A DNA stretch of 64,000 bases from assembly GCA_018368345.1 (NCBI GenBank), contig JAGZEK010000003.1, positions 1 through 64,000 of the forward strand, read 5' to 3'. Both the position numbers and the translations under genes were made by a program. How positions within the stretch are numbered: the first letter of the stretch is position 1; the number at the start of each line of letters is the position of its first letter. Positions 16,224 to 23,943 of the stretch are shown in pieces. Source of the stretch: Collinsella sp. (GTDB taxonomy: Bacteria > Actinomycetota > Coriobacteriia > Coriobacteriales > Coriobacteriaceae). The notes under the pieces were generated by a model, which was not told the origin of the DNA, searched no databases, and saw nothing but the letters and a program-made list of their open reading frames with translations.

Positions 16224-17114
16224 ATGGCAGAACAGAACAGCAAAGCCGATCGCGTCAAGCTCAATCGCGAGCTCGCGCAGATGCTCAAGGGCGGCGTCAT
16301 CATGGACGTCACCACGCCCGAGCAAGCACGCATCGCCGAAGAGGCAGGCGCCTGCGCCGTCATGGCACTCGAGCGCATCCCGGCCGATATCCGTGCCGCA
16401 GGTGGTGTGTCGCGCATGAGCGACCCCAAGATGATCAAGGGCATCCAAGAGGCCGTCTCCATCCCCGTTATGGCCAAGTGCCGCATCGGTCACATTGTCG
16501 AGGCGCAGGTCCTGCAGGCAATCGAGATCGATTACATCGATGAGTCCGAGGTCCTCTCCCCCGCCGATGATGTCTATCACATCGACAAGACCCAGTTTGA
16601 CGTGCCGTTTGTCTGCGGCGCCCGCGATCTGGGCGAGGCGTTGCGCCGTGTTGCTGAGGGCGCCACGATGATTCGCACCAAGGGCGAGCCGGGCACGGGC
16701 GACGTCGTTCAGGCCGTGCGCCATATGCGCAAGATCCAAAAGCAGATCCGCGACGTTGTTGCTCTGCGCGACGACGAGCTCTTTGAGGCAGCCAAGCAGC
16801 TGCAGGTTCCGGTCGAGCTGGTGCGCGAGGTCCATGCCACGGGCAAGCTCCCCGTCGTAAACTTTGCCGCCGGCGGAGTCGCGACCCCCGCCGACGCCGC
16901 GCTGATGATGCAGCTGGGCGCCGAGGGCGTCTTTGTTGGCTCGGGCATCTTTAAGAGCGGCGACCCCGCCAAGCGCGCCGCCGCCATCGTCAAGGCCGTG
17001 GCAAACTTCACCGACGCCAAGCTCATCGCCGAGCTTTCGGAGGACCTGGGCGAGGCCATGGTGGGCATCAACGCCGACGAGATCGAGATCATCATGGAGG
17101 AGCGCGGGCGCTAG
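16224..17114 (+). CDS. pdxS: pyridoxal 5'-phosphate synthase subunit PdxS
   Basis: The 296-aa synthase subunit makes PLP from ribose 5-phosphate, glyceraldehyde 3-phosphate and ammonia from PdxT. The sequence is a textbook PdxS: KGGVIMDVTTPEQA with the first substrate Lys/Asp region, ALERIPADIRAAGGVSRMSD, MAKCRIGHIVEAQ, TKGEPGTGDVV, and NFAAGGVATPADAALMMQLG with VFVGSGIFKS phosphate loops. ATG 16224 follows GGGAG by six bases; earlier in-frame ATGs have no site. pdxT starts 20 bases downstream and the regulator gene is divergent. Codon bias is strong. Confidence 0.96.
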   Translation: MAEQNSKADRVKLNRELAQMLKGGVIMDVTTPEQARIAEEAGACAVMALERIPADIRAAGGVSRMSDPKMIKGIQEAVSIPVMAKCRIGHIVEAQVLQAIEIDYIDESEVLSPADDVYHIDKTQFDVPFVCGARDLGEALRRVAEGATMIRTKGEPGTGDVVQAVRHMRKIQKQIRDVVALRDDELFEAAKQLQVPVELVREVHATGKLPVVNFAAGGVATPADAALMMQLGAEGVFVGSGIFKSGDPAKRAAAIVKAVANFTDAKLIAELSEDLGEAMVGINADEIEIIMEERGR

Positions 17115-17134
17115 TCCAGCAGAAAGGATCGCAC

Positions 17135-17722
17135 ATGAGCGATTATGCAGACCAAACGGTCGCCGTGCTGGCGGTCCAGGGCGCTTTTGCCGAGCACGAG
17201 GCAAGGCTATCTGAGCTGGGCGCACGCTGTATTGAGCTGAGGCAGGCGGCTGATTTGAAGCAGAACTTTGACCGTCTGGTACTTCCCGGCGGCGAGTCTA
17301 CCGTTCAAGGGAAACTGCTTGATGAGTTGGGCATGCTCGAGGAGCTTCGTACCCGTATCGCTGAAGGCATGCCCGTCCTGGGCACCTGCGCCGGCCTGAT
17401 TCTGCTGGCTCACGACCTTGCCGCTCATGACGATAAGGGCACGCCGCGTTTGGCAACCATGGATGTGCTCGTTGAGCGCAATGCCTATGGCAGACAGCTC
17501 GGCAGTTTTCGCACCAAGGGACAGGTAGACGGCATCGACGGTGAAGTGCCGCTGACATTTATCCGCGCGCCCCGCATCGTCGAGGTCCACGGCGACGCCA
17601 AGGCCTTGGCAGAGGTCGATGGCCGCATCGTCGCCGCCCGCCAGGGCAACCAGCTCGGCGTAACCTTCCACCCCGAACTCGATGAAGACACCCGCCTCCA
17701 CGAACTGTTCCTACAAATGTAG
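17135..17722 (+). CDS. pdxT: pyridoxal 5'-phosphate synthase glutaminase PdxT
   Basis: The 195-aa class I glutaminase feeds ammonia to PdxS. Visible features are AVLAVQGAFAEHE at the N-terminus, LPGGESTVQGKLL (oxyanion region; many homologs have GGESTT), GTCAGLILLA with the nucleophile Cys, and FHPELDED with the catalytic His and Glu. AAAGGA lies upstream of the ATG. It forms a two-gene operon with pdxS. The long hairpin 14 bases after the stop has no U-tract but may protect or end the message. Confidence 0.95.
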   Translation: MSDYADQTVAVLAVQGAFAEHEARLSELGARCIELRQAADLKQNFDRLVLPGGESTVQGKLLDELGMLEELRTRIAEGMPVLGTCAGLILLAHDLAAHDDKGTPRLATMDVLVERNAYGRQLGSFRTKGQVDGIDGEVPLTFIRAPRIVEVHGDAKALAEVDGRIVAARQGNQLGVTFHPELDEDTRLHELFLQM

Positions 17723-17735
17723 GTAGAACAAAAAC

Positions 17736-17799
17736 GAGAGTGGATAATCTCCCACTTTGAGCTTGAATGCAGACTCAAACCGGGAGATTATCCACTCTC
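17736..17799. repeat. 18-bp perfect inverted repeat after pdxT
   Basis: GAGAGTGGATAATCTCCC (17736-17753) and its exact complement (17782-17799) enclose a smaller stem TTTGAG/CTCAAA. There is no T-run. It is the first of several different hairpins in the pdxT to RGG-gene junction. Confidence 0.8.
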
Positions 17800-17804
17800 A
17801 TCCT

Positions 17805-17865
17805 ATGTAGTCGTTGGGGACGCTCTTAAACGACTACTCAAACAAAACGTTCCCAACGACTACAT
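17805..17865. repeat. GTAGTCGTT hairpin pair (REP-like)
   Basis: GTAGTCGTT/AACGACTAC (17807-17837) form one hairpin with loop ggggacgctctta. An outer complement, ATGTAGTCGTTGGG/CCCAACGACTACAT (17805-17865), can form an alternative longer stem. The loop and arms match the element at 56055-56112. Confidence 0.75.
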
Positions 17866-17888
17866 TGCGATAGACAACCACGTTTGCT

Positions 17889-17934
17889 CAGATAAAACCG
17901 ACCAAAATAAACCTGTCCCTTTTTGGTAGGTTTG
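17889..17934 (+). repeat. CAGATAAAACC...CCTGTCCC repeat, copy 1
   Basis: The sequence CAGATAAAACCGACCAAAAT followed by AAACCTGTCCCTTTTTGG and TAGGTT matches copies at 35808-35853 (minus) and 55135-55182 nearly base for base. CCAAAA/TTTTGG form the stem. Confidence 0.75.
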
Positions 17935-17971
17935 GATCAAGGCGACGCCGATGCTTTGGTACCGACAGCGA

Positions 17972-18070
17972 AAACCCGCCAGAGCGAGCAAGGTGCCTTG
18001 AAGCGAGGCGGCATTGACCTTCTGGTCATGCCGCCGAAGTTGAAAGGCAGATTGCCGCTCTGGCGGGTTT
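17972..18070. other. 99-nt three-stem structured element
   Basis: The outer arms AAACCCGCCAGAGCG (17972-17986) and CGCTCTGGCGGGTTT (18056-18070) are perfect complements. A middle stem TGCCTT/AAGGCA and an inner hairpin (GGCGGCAT and ATGCCGCC around GACC-ttct-GGTC) stack inside. No U-tract and no coding frame were seen. It could be a structured RNA, a large 3' hairpin or a mobile palindromic element. I cannot name it. Confidence 0.55.
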
Positions 18071-18084
18071 GCAGCGTCAACTAG

Positions 18085-18111
18085 TTACGCGGTTCGTAGA
18101 ACCGCGTAACC
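18085..18111 (-). terminator. hairpin at the end of the RGG gene
   Basis: GTTACGCGGTTC and GAACCGCGTAAC arms lie two bases after the RGG gene stop codon. There is no clear U-tract, so terminator function is uncertain. Confidence 0.45.
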
Positions 18112-18112
18112 C

Positions 18113-19024
18113 CTAGAAGCGGTTGCCGCGGAAGCCGCCGCCGTTGCGGCCGCCGCGATCGCCACCGCGACCGCCGCGGTCGTTACCGCGGTTGCCGCCG
18201 AAGCCGCCACGGTTGCCACCGCGATCGCCATAGCCACCACGGTTGCCGCCAAAGCCGCCGCGACCGCCGCGGTCGCCGCCACGGTCACCAAAGCCGCCAC
18301 GGCCACCGCGATCGCCACCGCGACCGCCGCGGTCACCACCACGGCCACCGCGATCGCCAAAGCCGCCGCGACCGCCACGGTCGCCGCCACGGCCACCGCG
18401 ATCGTCACGACCGCCGCGAGGACCGCGGTCCTCGTCCAGGCCCATGGCGACGAGCGGAGCGATGACCTTATCGAGAGCGGCCATCAGCTCGGTGGCCTCC
18501 TCGTAAGAAAGCTCGGGCAGGAGCTTCTCCTTCTTGTTGGCAAGCTCGACCAGGCCCTCAGCGGCATCCTCGGCAGCGAAGACAACGATCTTGCGCATAT
18601 CGCCCTCGGCGTCGTCGATGCGGCCGACCAGATCGGCAGCCTCGGCCTCGGCCATCAGACCATCGAGCTCACGAAGGCGCATGCCCAGCAGGTCGGACAT
18701 TTCCTTCTGCTCCATCTTGGGCTTGAGGTCAAGGAGCTTGATGGCGCGCTCGATGTTCGCCATGCGCTCGGCCTTGGCCTCCTCCTCCTTGGAAATAGCA
18801 AAGCGACGGCTACGCAGCAGGCGGGCGGCCTTCTGCATCTTGTCCATCAGCTCTTCGTCATCGTAATCAACGGCGGCCTCGACAACCTCGGCCCCCTCCT
18901 CGGCGGAAACCTCGTCAGCAACCTCAACCTCGGCAGCTTCGGTCTCCACGGTCTCGACTGCCTCAACTTCGGCAGCCATGGTCTCGTTCTCGGTCTCGTT
19001 CATGATCTCTTCGTTCTCGGACAT
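18113..19024 (-). CDS. RGG-repeat protein with acidic N-terminus
   Basis: The 303-aa protein has three parts. Residues 1-60 are Glu/Val/Ala-rich and strongly acidic. Residues about 60-200 form a helical domain with a winged-helix-like stretch (MEQKEMSDLLGMRLRELDGLMAEAEAADLVGR). Residues about 200-303 are nearly pure Gly, Arg, Asp, Phe and Asn in GGRGGDR/GGFGDR repeats. RGG tails bind RNA and can drive condensation in other proteins; that is inference here. I do not recognise a named family. ATG 19024 follows GGAG by six bases. The DNA coding the tail is itself a degenerate tandem repeat and may vary in length between strains. Confidence 0.75.
   Translation of the reverse strand: MSENEEIMNETENETMAAEVEAVETVETEAAEVEVADEVSAEEGAEVVEAAVDYDDEELMDKMQKAARLLRSRRFAISKEEEAKAERMANIERAIKLLDLKPKMEQKEMSDLLGMRLRELDGLMAEAEAADLVGRIDDAEGDMRKIVVFAAEDAAEGLVELANKKEKLLPELSYEEATELMAALDKVIAPLVAMGLDEDRGPRGGRDDRGGRGGDRGGRGGFGDRGGRGGDRGGRGGDRGGRGGFGDRGGDRGGRGGFGGNRGGYGDRGGNRGGFGGNRGNDRGGRGGDRGGRNGGGFRGNRF
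18125..18425 (-). repeat. degenerate tandem repeat coding the RGG tail
   Basis: About 300 bases consist of imperfect 9-, 18- and 21-base units of the type GGCGGTCGCGGTGGCGATCG, translating to Gly-Gly-Arg-Gly-Gly-Asp-Arg variants. Confidence 0.8.
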
Positions 19025-19176
19025 GAGACTCCTTCTTGGCCCTCTCGGGCATCATCGCCCCATTCGCGGGGCCCGTCGCGCACTCTTTGCGCTTTAAACA
19101 TTCATGCCTCTCGGCAAAACGTCCATTAGTTTATGGTGTCGTCATCTAATCTAGCTGCAGAATCTATGTGCACACA

Positions 19177-20592
19177 TTAATGCGACATGTGCGACTCGCG
19201 ACGAGCGTACACCAGTGACGCCACGAACCCGACCACGGCAATCACAGCTGCCACGCGCACGGCAGCTGCAAATCCAATCGCCTGGGCAACGTCCGTCGCA
19301 ACGCCAGCCGCACCGGCAGTCGCCGCAGAACTCGAGAGCAAGCCGATAAACAGCGACGGGCCAAACGATGCGGCAATCATGTTCCACGTGTTGAGCAATG
19401 CCGTTCCGTGAGGATGCTCAGCGGCAGGAAGCGTCTCCAAGCCGGCTGTCTGCGAGGGGCTCAGCACCAGGCCGACTCCGGCATACACCACAACGGTCAG
19501 CGCCACGACGACGCCGATGTTCATGCTTGCCGCCGTCATCGAGATTGCAGTCTGCCCCACGGCAATCAGGGCAAAGCCGACCGGCAACAGCGGCCATGCG
19601 CCACGGGCGTCCATCACGCGTCCGCCCACAATCGAGGTCACGGCGTTGCAGGCAATCGCCGGCAAAATGAGCAGGCCCGCAACAAGTGCGGTCATGCCGT
19701 AGGCACCTTCAAAATAGAGCGGCAACAAAACACTCATCGAGAACGTCGTCATCATCGACACCACCACAAGCAGGCACGCAGGCCAAAAGCGAACGCTCGC
19801 CATGGGACGCACGTTAAGCACCGGATGCTCAAGTTTGAGCTGGCGGGCCGCAAACAGGCCGAGCAGCACAATGGCGGCGAAGAGCGCCACGATGCCGGCA
19901 ATCAGATTGGTCGAGAACTCGCCTACGGAATACACAAATGCCGTAATACCGGCGGCGAGCAAAACAACCGACAGAATATCAAGCGTGGCGTTCGAGCGCT
20001 CTCCGACATTCTGAACAAGCTTTACGCCCGCCGCGGCGACCGCAATGCCGCCCACCAGCGGCACTACGAACACCGCCCTCCAGCCAAACAACGTGCACAT
20101 AAGACCGCTCATCACAGGTCCAAACGCCGGCCCCAGCGTAATGCAGGCGCCGCCCAGGCTCAGATACAGACCGAGCTTCTCGCGCGGGGCGCAAGACAAC
20201 ACCACGTTCATCATGAGCGGGAACAAGATGCCCGATCCCGCAGCCTGCAAAATACGGCTTGGCAGCAAAACGCTAAACGACGGAGCGACCAGGCACAGGA
20301 CTTCGCCGGCGACCATGCATCCGCATGCGAAAAACAGCAGTTTGCGCGTCGAGAAACGGCCGGACAGGAAGGCCATGATGGCCGTAAAGATCGACGTCAC
20401 GATCATGTAGCCCGAAACGAGCCACTGCGCCGTGGTGGCACTCACCGAAAAGGCCACCATAATGTCGTGCAACGCCACGTTAATGATGTTCTCGTTAAAC
20501 GCGGCAACAAAGGCTGCAATATACATTACGACGAGAATCGCCGCAGAGGCCGATGGCGTTACTTGAACTTGTTGCTGAGATTTGCTCCCCAT
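19177..20592 (-). CDS. MFS drug exporter, DHA2-like
   Basis: The 471-aa integral membrane protein has about 13-14 hydrophobic segments. MFS signatures are NENIINVALHDIM (motif D1-like), LSGRFSTRKLLFFACG (motif A-like) and GRILQAAGSGILFPL-type motif B/C residues. It most resembles the DHA2 (EmrB/QacA) drug:proton antiporters. The substrate is unknown. I chose ATG 20592 (MGSKSQQQ) behind AGGAAGGAAAT; the frame extends 137 codons upstream, but that part is antisense to the deformylase gene and not protein-like. It is a single-gene unit. Confidence 0.85.
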   Translation of the reverse strand: MGSKSQQQVQVTPSASAAILVVMYIAAFVAAFNENIINVALHDIMVAFSVSATTAQWLVSGYMIVTSIFTAIMAFLSGRFSTRKLLFFACGCMVAGEVLCLVAPSFSVLLPSRILQAAGSGILFPLMMNVVLSCAPREKLGLYLSLGGACITLGPAFGPVMSGLMCTLFGWRAVFVVPLVGGIAVAAAGVKLVQNVGERSNATLDILSVVLLAAGITAFVYSVGEFSTNLIAGIVALFAAIVLLGLFAARQLKLEHPVLNVRPMASVRFWPACLLVVVSMMTTFSMSVLLPLYFEGAYGMTALVAGLLILPAIACNAVTSIVGGRVMDARGAWPLLPVGFALIAVGQTAISMTAASMNIGVVVALTVVVYAGVGLVLSPSQTAGLETLPAAEHPHGTALLNTWNMIAASFGPSLFIGLLSSSAATAGAAGVATDVAQAIGFAAAVRVAAVIAVVGFVASLVYARRESHMSH

Positions 20593-20797
20593 GCATTTCC
20601 TTCCTCTTGGAACGACAGTCGCATCGCCCCAGAGGAACGGTCCAGGGCGAAAAATGAGCCCTAGACTTACGCCAGACGCCGTACACGACGAATCTGGCAA
20701 CATGGTCCAACATCGAAAGATTGTAACGCGGACGCACAGCTTTCCTTCCGCGCTATTATTAAAAGTCCACGAAAGCATAAGACATGAGGAGCCCGCC

Positions 20798-21208
20798 ATG
20801 ATTAAGCCCATCATGAAATCCGAGTTCTTTTTGCGTCTGCCTTCCGAAGACGCGGGACCCGACGATGCCGCAACCGGGCAGGATCTCCTGGATACGCTCC
20901 ACGAGCATGAGCACGAGTGCGTGGGCCTCGCCGCCAACATGATCGGCGTGCGCAAACGCATCATCTGCGTAAAGGACGGCAACAGGACACTCCTGATGTA
21001 CAACCCTCAAATTCTTGAGCAGGTCAATGCCTATCAGACGAGCGAAGGATGTCTCTCGCTTTCCGGCGAGCGCCCCTGTACTCGCTATCGCCGCATTAAG
21101 GTTGAGTATTTGGACGAGAATTTCGTCCACCGCATCAAAAACTTCTCGGGCTACACCGCCGAGATCATCCAACACGAAATCGACCACTGTTGCGGAATCG
21201 TTATTTAG
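20798..21208 (+). CDS. short peptide-deformylase-like protein (Gln to Met in motif 1)
   Basis: The 136-aa protein has the three deformylase motifs. Motif 1 reads VGLAANMIG instead of GLAANQIG-type. Motif 2 is EGCLS, with the metal Cys. Motif 3 is QHEIDH, with both metal His and the catalytic Glu. The replaced Gln normally helps form the oxyanion hole. The protein is also short for a housekeeping deformylase (about 150-190 aa). ATG 20798 follows GGAG by six bases. It may be a specialised or low-activity enzyme. Its paralog at 28420 has a different motif altered. A hairpin (CTCCCTGCAG/CTGCAGGGAG) ends the unit. Confidence 0.8.
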   Translation: MIKPIMKSEFFLRLPSEDAGPDDAATGQDLLDTLHEHEHECVGLAANMIGVRKRIICVKDGNRTLLMYNPQILEQVNAYQTSEGCLSLSGERPCTRYRRIKVEYLDENFVHRIKNFSGYTAEIIQHEIDHCCGIVI

Positions 21209-21225
21209 TTCCGCCGATTCAAGAA

Positions 21226-21262
21226 AGCTCCCTGCAGCAAAACAACTGCAGGGAGCTTTTCA
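21226..21262 (+). terminator. terminator between deformylase and aminotransferase genes
   Basis: AAAGCTCCCTGCAG and CTGCAGGGAGCTTTT arms enclose caaaacaa, with TTTT inside the right arm. It is usable in both directions for the convergent genes. Confidence 0.8.
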
Positions 21263-21283
21263 TAGTGCGGAACTTCTATCCCA

Positions 21284-22804
21284 CTAGCTCTGGCGGTAAT
21301 GGTCGAAGAAGTCGGCGAGATCTTCGAGGGACTCCTTGAGCACTTCCATGCGCGGCAGGTACACGATACGGAAGTGGTCGGGCTCAGCCCAGTTGAAGCC
21401 GCCGCCGCGCGTGATCAGGATCTTCTTCTCGTGCAGCAGGTCAAGGGCGAACTGCTCGTCGTCGGTGATGTTGAACTTCTTCACATCCATCTTGGGGAAG
21501 ATATAGAACGCCGCACGCGGCTTGACCACCGAGATGCCGTCGATCTTGTTGAGCGCCTCATACACAAAGTTGCGCTGCTCGTAGACACGACCGCCGGGGC
21601 GGATGTAGTCGTTGACGGACTGATGGCCGCCGAGCGCCGTCTGGACGATCGACTGAGCCGGCACGTTGGAGCACAGGCGCATGTTCGAGAGCATGTTGAT
21701 GCCCATAATAAAGTCGCTCATGCAGCGCTGGTTGCCCGAAAGCACCATCCAGCCAATACGATAGCCCGCGATCATGTGCGACTTGGACAGACCGCTAAAG
21801 GTGACGCAGGGCAGATCGGGAGCGAGCGAGGCAATCGAGACGTGCTCGTAGCCGTCCATGCACAGGCGGTCGTAGATCTCATCAGCAAAGATCATCAGCT
21901 GATGCCTGCGTGCAACCTCGACGATGCCCTCGAGCACCTCGCGCGGGTAGACCGAGCCCGTGGGGTTGTTGGGGTTAATGATAACGAGGGCTTTGGTCGC
22001 GCTCGTGATCTTGGACTCCATATCCTCCAGGTCGGGATACCAATCCGCCTGCTCATCGCACAGATAGTGCACAGGATGACCGCCGGCAAGGGTTGCGCAC
22101 GCCGTCCAGAGCGGATAGTCGGGGCTGGGGATCAGAATCTCGTCGCCATTGTCGAGCAGCGCGTTCATCGAAAGCTGAATGAGCTCGGACACGCCGTTGC
22201 CCGTGTAGATATGCTCCATCTGAACGTTGGGCAAGCCCTTGATCTGCGAATACTGCATGATCGCCTTGCGCGCGGAGAACAGGCCACGCGAGTTGGAATA
22301 GCCTTCGCAGTCGGGCAGCTGCTGGCGCATGTCCTTGATGACCTCATCGGGCGTGCGGAAACCGAAGGGCGCCGGGTTGCCGATATTGAGTTTGAGGATG
22401 CGCTCGCCCTCGTCCTCCATACGGGCGGCCTCGTCGACGACGGGACCGCGCACGTCATACAGGACGTTATCGAGCTTGGTGGATTTAGAAAAAGTACGCA
22501 TGGTGGTGCTCCTTGCAATTTGAGCTGAGGGATGGGGTTCGGGCTTGGAATCGTTGCGGGGTGATGATGCCTCGCCTTGATCGGCGTCGCCGGCAAGCAG
22601 CCAGGTAACATCGACCTCCAAAATACGGGCGAGCAGCTCAGCCACATCGCGCCGCGGAATCGTCTTGCCGCTCACATATTGGCTCATCTGACTCTTGCCG
22701 AGTTTTTTGCCGAGCATCTCCGATGCGCGGATCACGTCCGACTGGCGAACGTCGCGATCGGACATAGCCTGTCGCAGACGATCGCTAAACGTCTCTTGGG
22801 CCAC
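21284..22804 (-). CDS. XRE-type HTH fused to AlaA-like aminotransferase
   Basis: The 506-aa protein starts with a helix-turn-helix domain (about residues 1-75; RQSDVIRASEML...GKSQMSQYVSGKTIPRRD). A Pro/Ser-rich linker follows. Then comes a full class I aminotransferase very like alanine aminotransferase AlaA, with PSPDYPLW, INPNNPTGSV, DEIYDRL and the PLP Lys in SGLSKSHMIAGYRIGW. GTG 22804 follows a perfect GGAGG. A second in-frame ATG at 22501, seven bases after AAGGAG, would make a separate 405-aa enzyme of normal AlaA length. Four GTTCAATT boxes upstream suggest autoregulation by the HTH. Confidence 0.85.
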   Translation of the reverse strand: MAQETFSDRLRQAMSDRDVRQSDVIRASEMLGKKLGKSQMSQYVSGKTIPRRDVAELLARILEVDVTWLLAGDADQGEASSPRNDSKPEPHPSAQIARSTTMRTFSKSTKLDNVLYDVRGPVVDEAARMEDEGERILKLNIGNPAPFGFRTPDEVIKDMRQQLPDCEGYSNSRGLFSARKAIMQYSQIKGLPNVQMEHIYTGNGVSELIQLSMNALLDNGDEILIPSPDYPLWTACATLAGGHPVHYLCDEQADWYPDLEDMESKITSATKALVIINPNNPTGSVYPREVLEGIVEVARRHQLMIFADEIYDRLCMDGYEHVSIASLAPDLPCVTFSGLSKSHMIAGYRIGWMVLSGNQRCMSDFIMGINMLSNMRLCSNVPAQSIVQTALGGHQSVNDYIRPGGRVYEQRNFVYEALNKIDGISVVKPRAAFYIFPKMDVKKFNITDDEQFALDLLHEKKILITRGGGFNWAEPDHFRIVYLPRMEVLKESLEDLADFFDHYRQS

Positions 22805-22825
22805 TAGAACCTCCTTGCTGGCAAA

Positions 22826-22907
22826 GTTCAATTTATACAACACGAATTGAACCTGAGTTCAATTTAGGCAGCAGTATAGCGCGGCACCTCATTTGAAAGT
22901 TCAATTT
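22826..22907. promoter_or_regulatory. array of four GTTCAATT operator half-sites
   Basis: GTTCAATTT at 22826, AATTGAAC at 22845-22852, GTTCAATTT at 22857-22865 and again at 22899-22907. The middle pair forms the palindrome AATTGAAC-ctga-GTTCAATT. All lie directly upstream of the HTH-aminotransferase gene, whose HTH domain is the obvious candidate ligand. Confidence 0.65.
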
Positions 22908-22967
22908 CAAAAATAAAATGAGCCAAACCTCGAGATTTACCCCAAAGCGACAACGGTGTGCGCTCAT

Positions 22968-23825
22968 TTAGAGGTATTCAAGGAATCGAGCGGCGGCAAG
23001 CGAAACATCGGCCGTTCGATATATGGCGTTGATCTGCCGATGGGGATGCCCCTCGAGCGAACGCACGGCAACATCGAACTGACAGCGACGCAAGATGAGC
23101 GCCGGAAGGATGCTCACGCCCAGGCCGTCCTCGACCATAGCCATAATCGCATAGTCATCCCAGGTTGACAGCTTCGAGCGCACCGCCAGGCCCGCCCGAC
23201 GGAACAGCGGCGTAATCTCGTCATCGGTGCCGCGTTCTAGCAGAATAAACTGCTCTCTTGCCAAATCGGTAAGAGAGACGAACTCCGCCGTGGCAAGCAA
23301 CGAATCTGTCGGCACCACCGCCATCAACTCGTCGCGCGCCAAAGACCGCGACGTCATGCCATTTTCTCGGGGCTCATGCGGGATAAAGCCCAGATCGCAG
23401 CGGCCCTCTGCCACCCATTGTTCAATCTCTGAATAGTCGCCCATCAGCAACTCGTAATCAATGTCTGGATAATCGGCACGAAAACGAGCAATCACCGGCG
23501 GCAGCACGTGGGTCGCCACGCTCGAAAACGTACCGATGCAGATTTTGCCGCGCATGAGCCCACGCATCTCATCCACGCGTCGCTGCAAGCGAACGAATTC
23601 CTCGCAGAGCGCCTCGACAGCCGGCATGACCTGCCGCCCGTCAGCAGAAAGAGCCACGCCCTCGCGACTGCGGTCGAGCACCTTAAAGCCCCAATCGGCC
23701 TCAAGATCGGCCACCATGCGGCTCACGCCCGATTGCGAATAGCTCAGGCGCTCGGCGGCGCGCGTAAAGCTTCCGGCGCGCACTGTCTCGAGCAGCACCT
23801 GCATCTTTTGAATATTCGTTTCCAC
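22968..23825 (-). CDS. LysR family regulator next to DMT transporter
   Basis: The 285-aa LysR regulator has an N-terminal winged HTH (GSFTRAAERLSYSQSGVSRMVADLE) and a periplasmic-binding-like effector domain. GTG 23825 follows GGAGG by six bases; the frame opens seven codons earlier. It is divergent from the DMT transporter gene at 23944 and probably controls it. The same LysR/DMT arrangement recurs at 57587-59514. The effector domains of the two regulators share matching stretches (DDYAIMAMVEDGLGVS here, DDYTIMAMVEEGLGVS there). Confidence 0.88.
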   Translation of the reverse strand: METNIQKMQVLLETVRAGSFTRAAERLSYSQSGVSRMVADLEADWGFKVLDRSREGVALSADGRQVMPAVEALCEEFVRLQRRVDEMRGLMRGKICIGTFSSVATHVLPPVIARFRADYPDIDYELLMGDYSEIEQWVAEGRCDLGFIPHEPRENGMTSRSLARDELMAVVPTDSLLATAEFVSLTDLAREQFILLERGTDDEITPLFRRAGLAVRSKLSTWDDYAIMAMVEDGLGVSILPALILRRCQFDVAVRSLEGHPHRQINAIYRTADVSLAAARFLEYL

Positions 23826-23943
23826 GGCAGTCCTCCACCCTTGCATGAGATTTTGTCATGTCAGCCATGCATTATATTCGCTTTTCTTCTAAAGCCAGTT
23901 CACCCATAGTGAACATGCTCGGATATAGAGGGGATGTCAGCAC

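Noticed and set aside
18113..18425. CRISPR-like or minisatellite array
   Set aside because: The repeats are coding, in frame and degenerate (RGG tail), without spacers.
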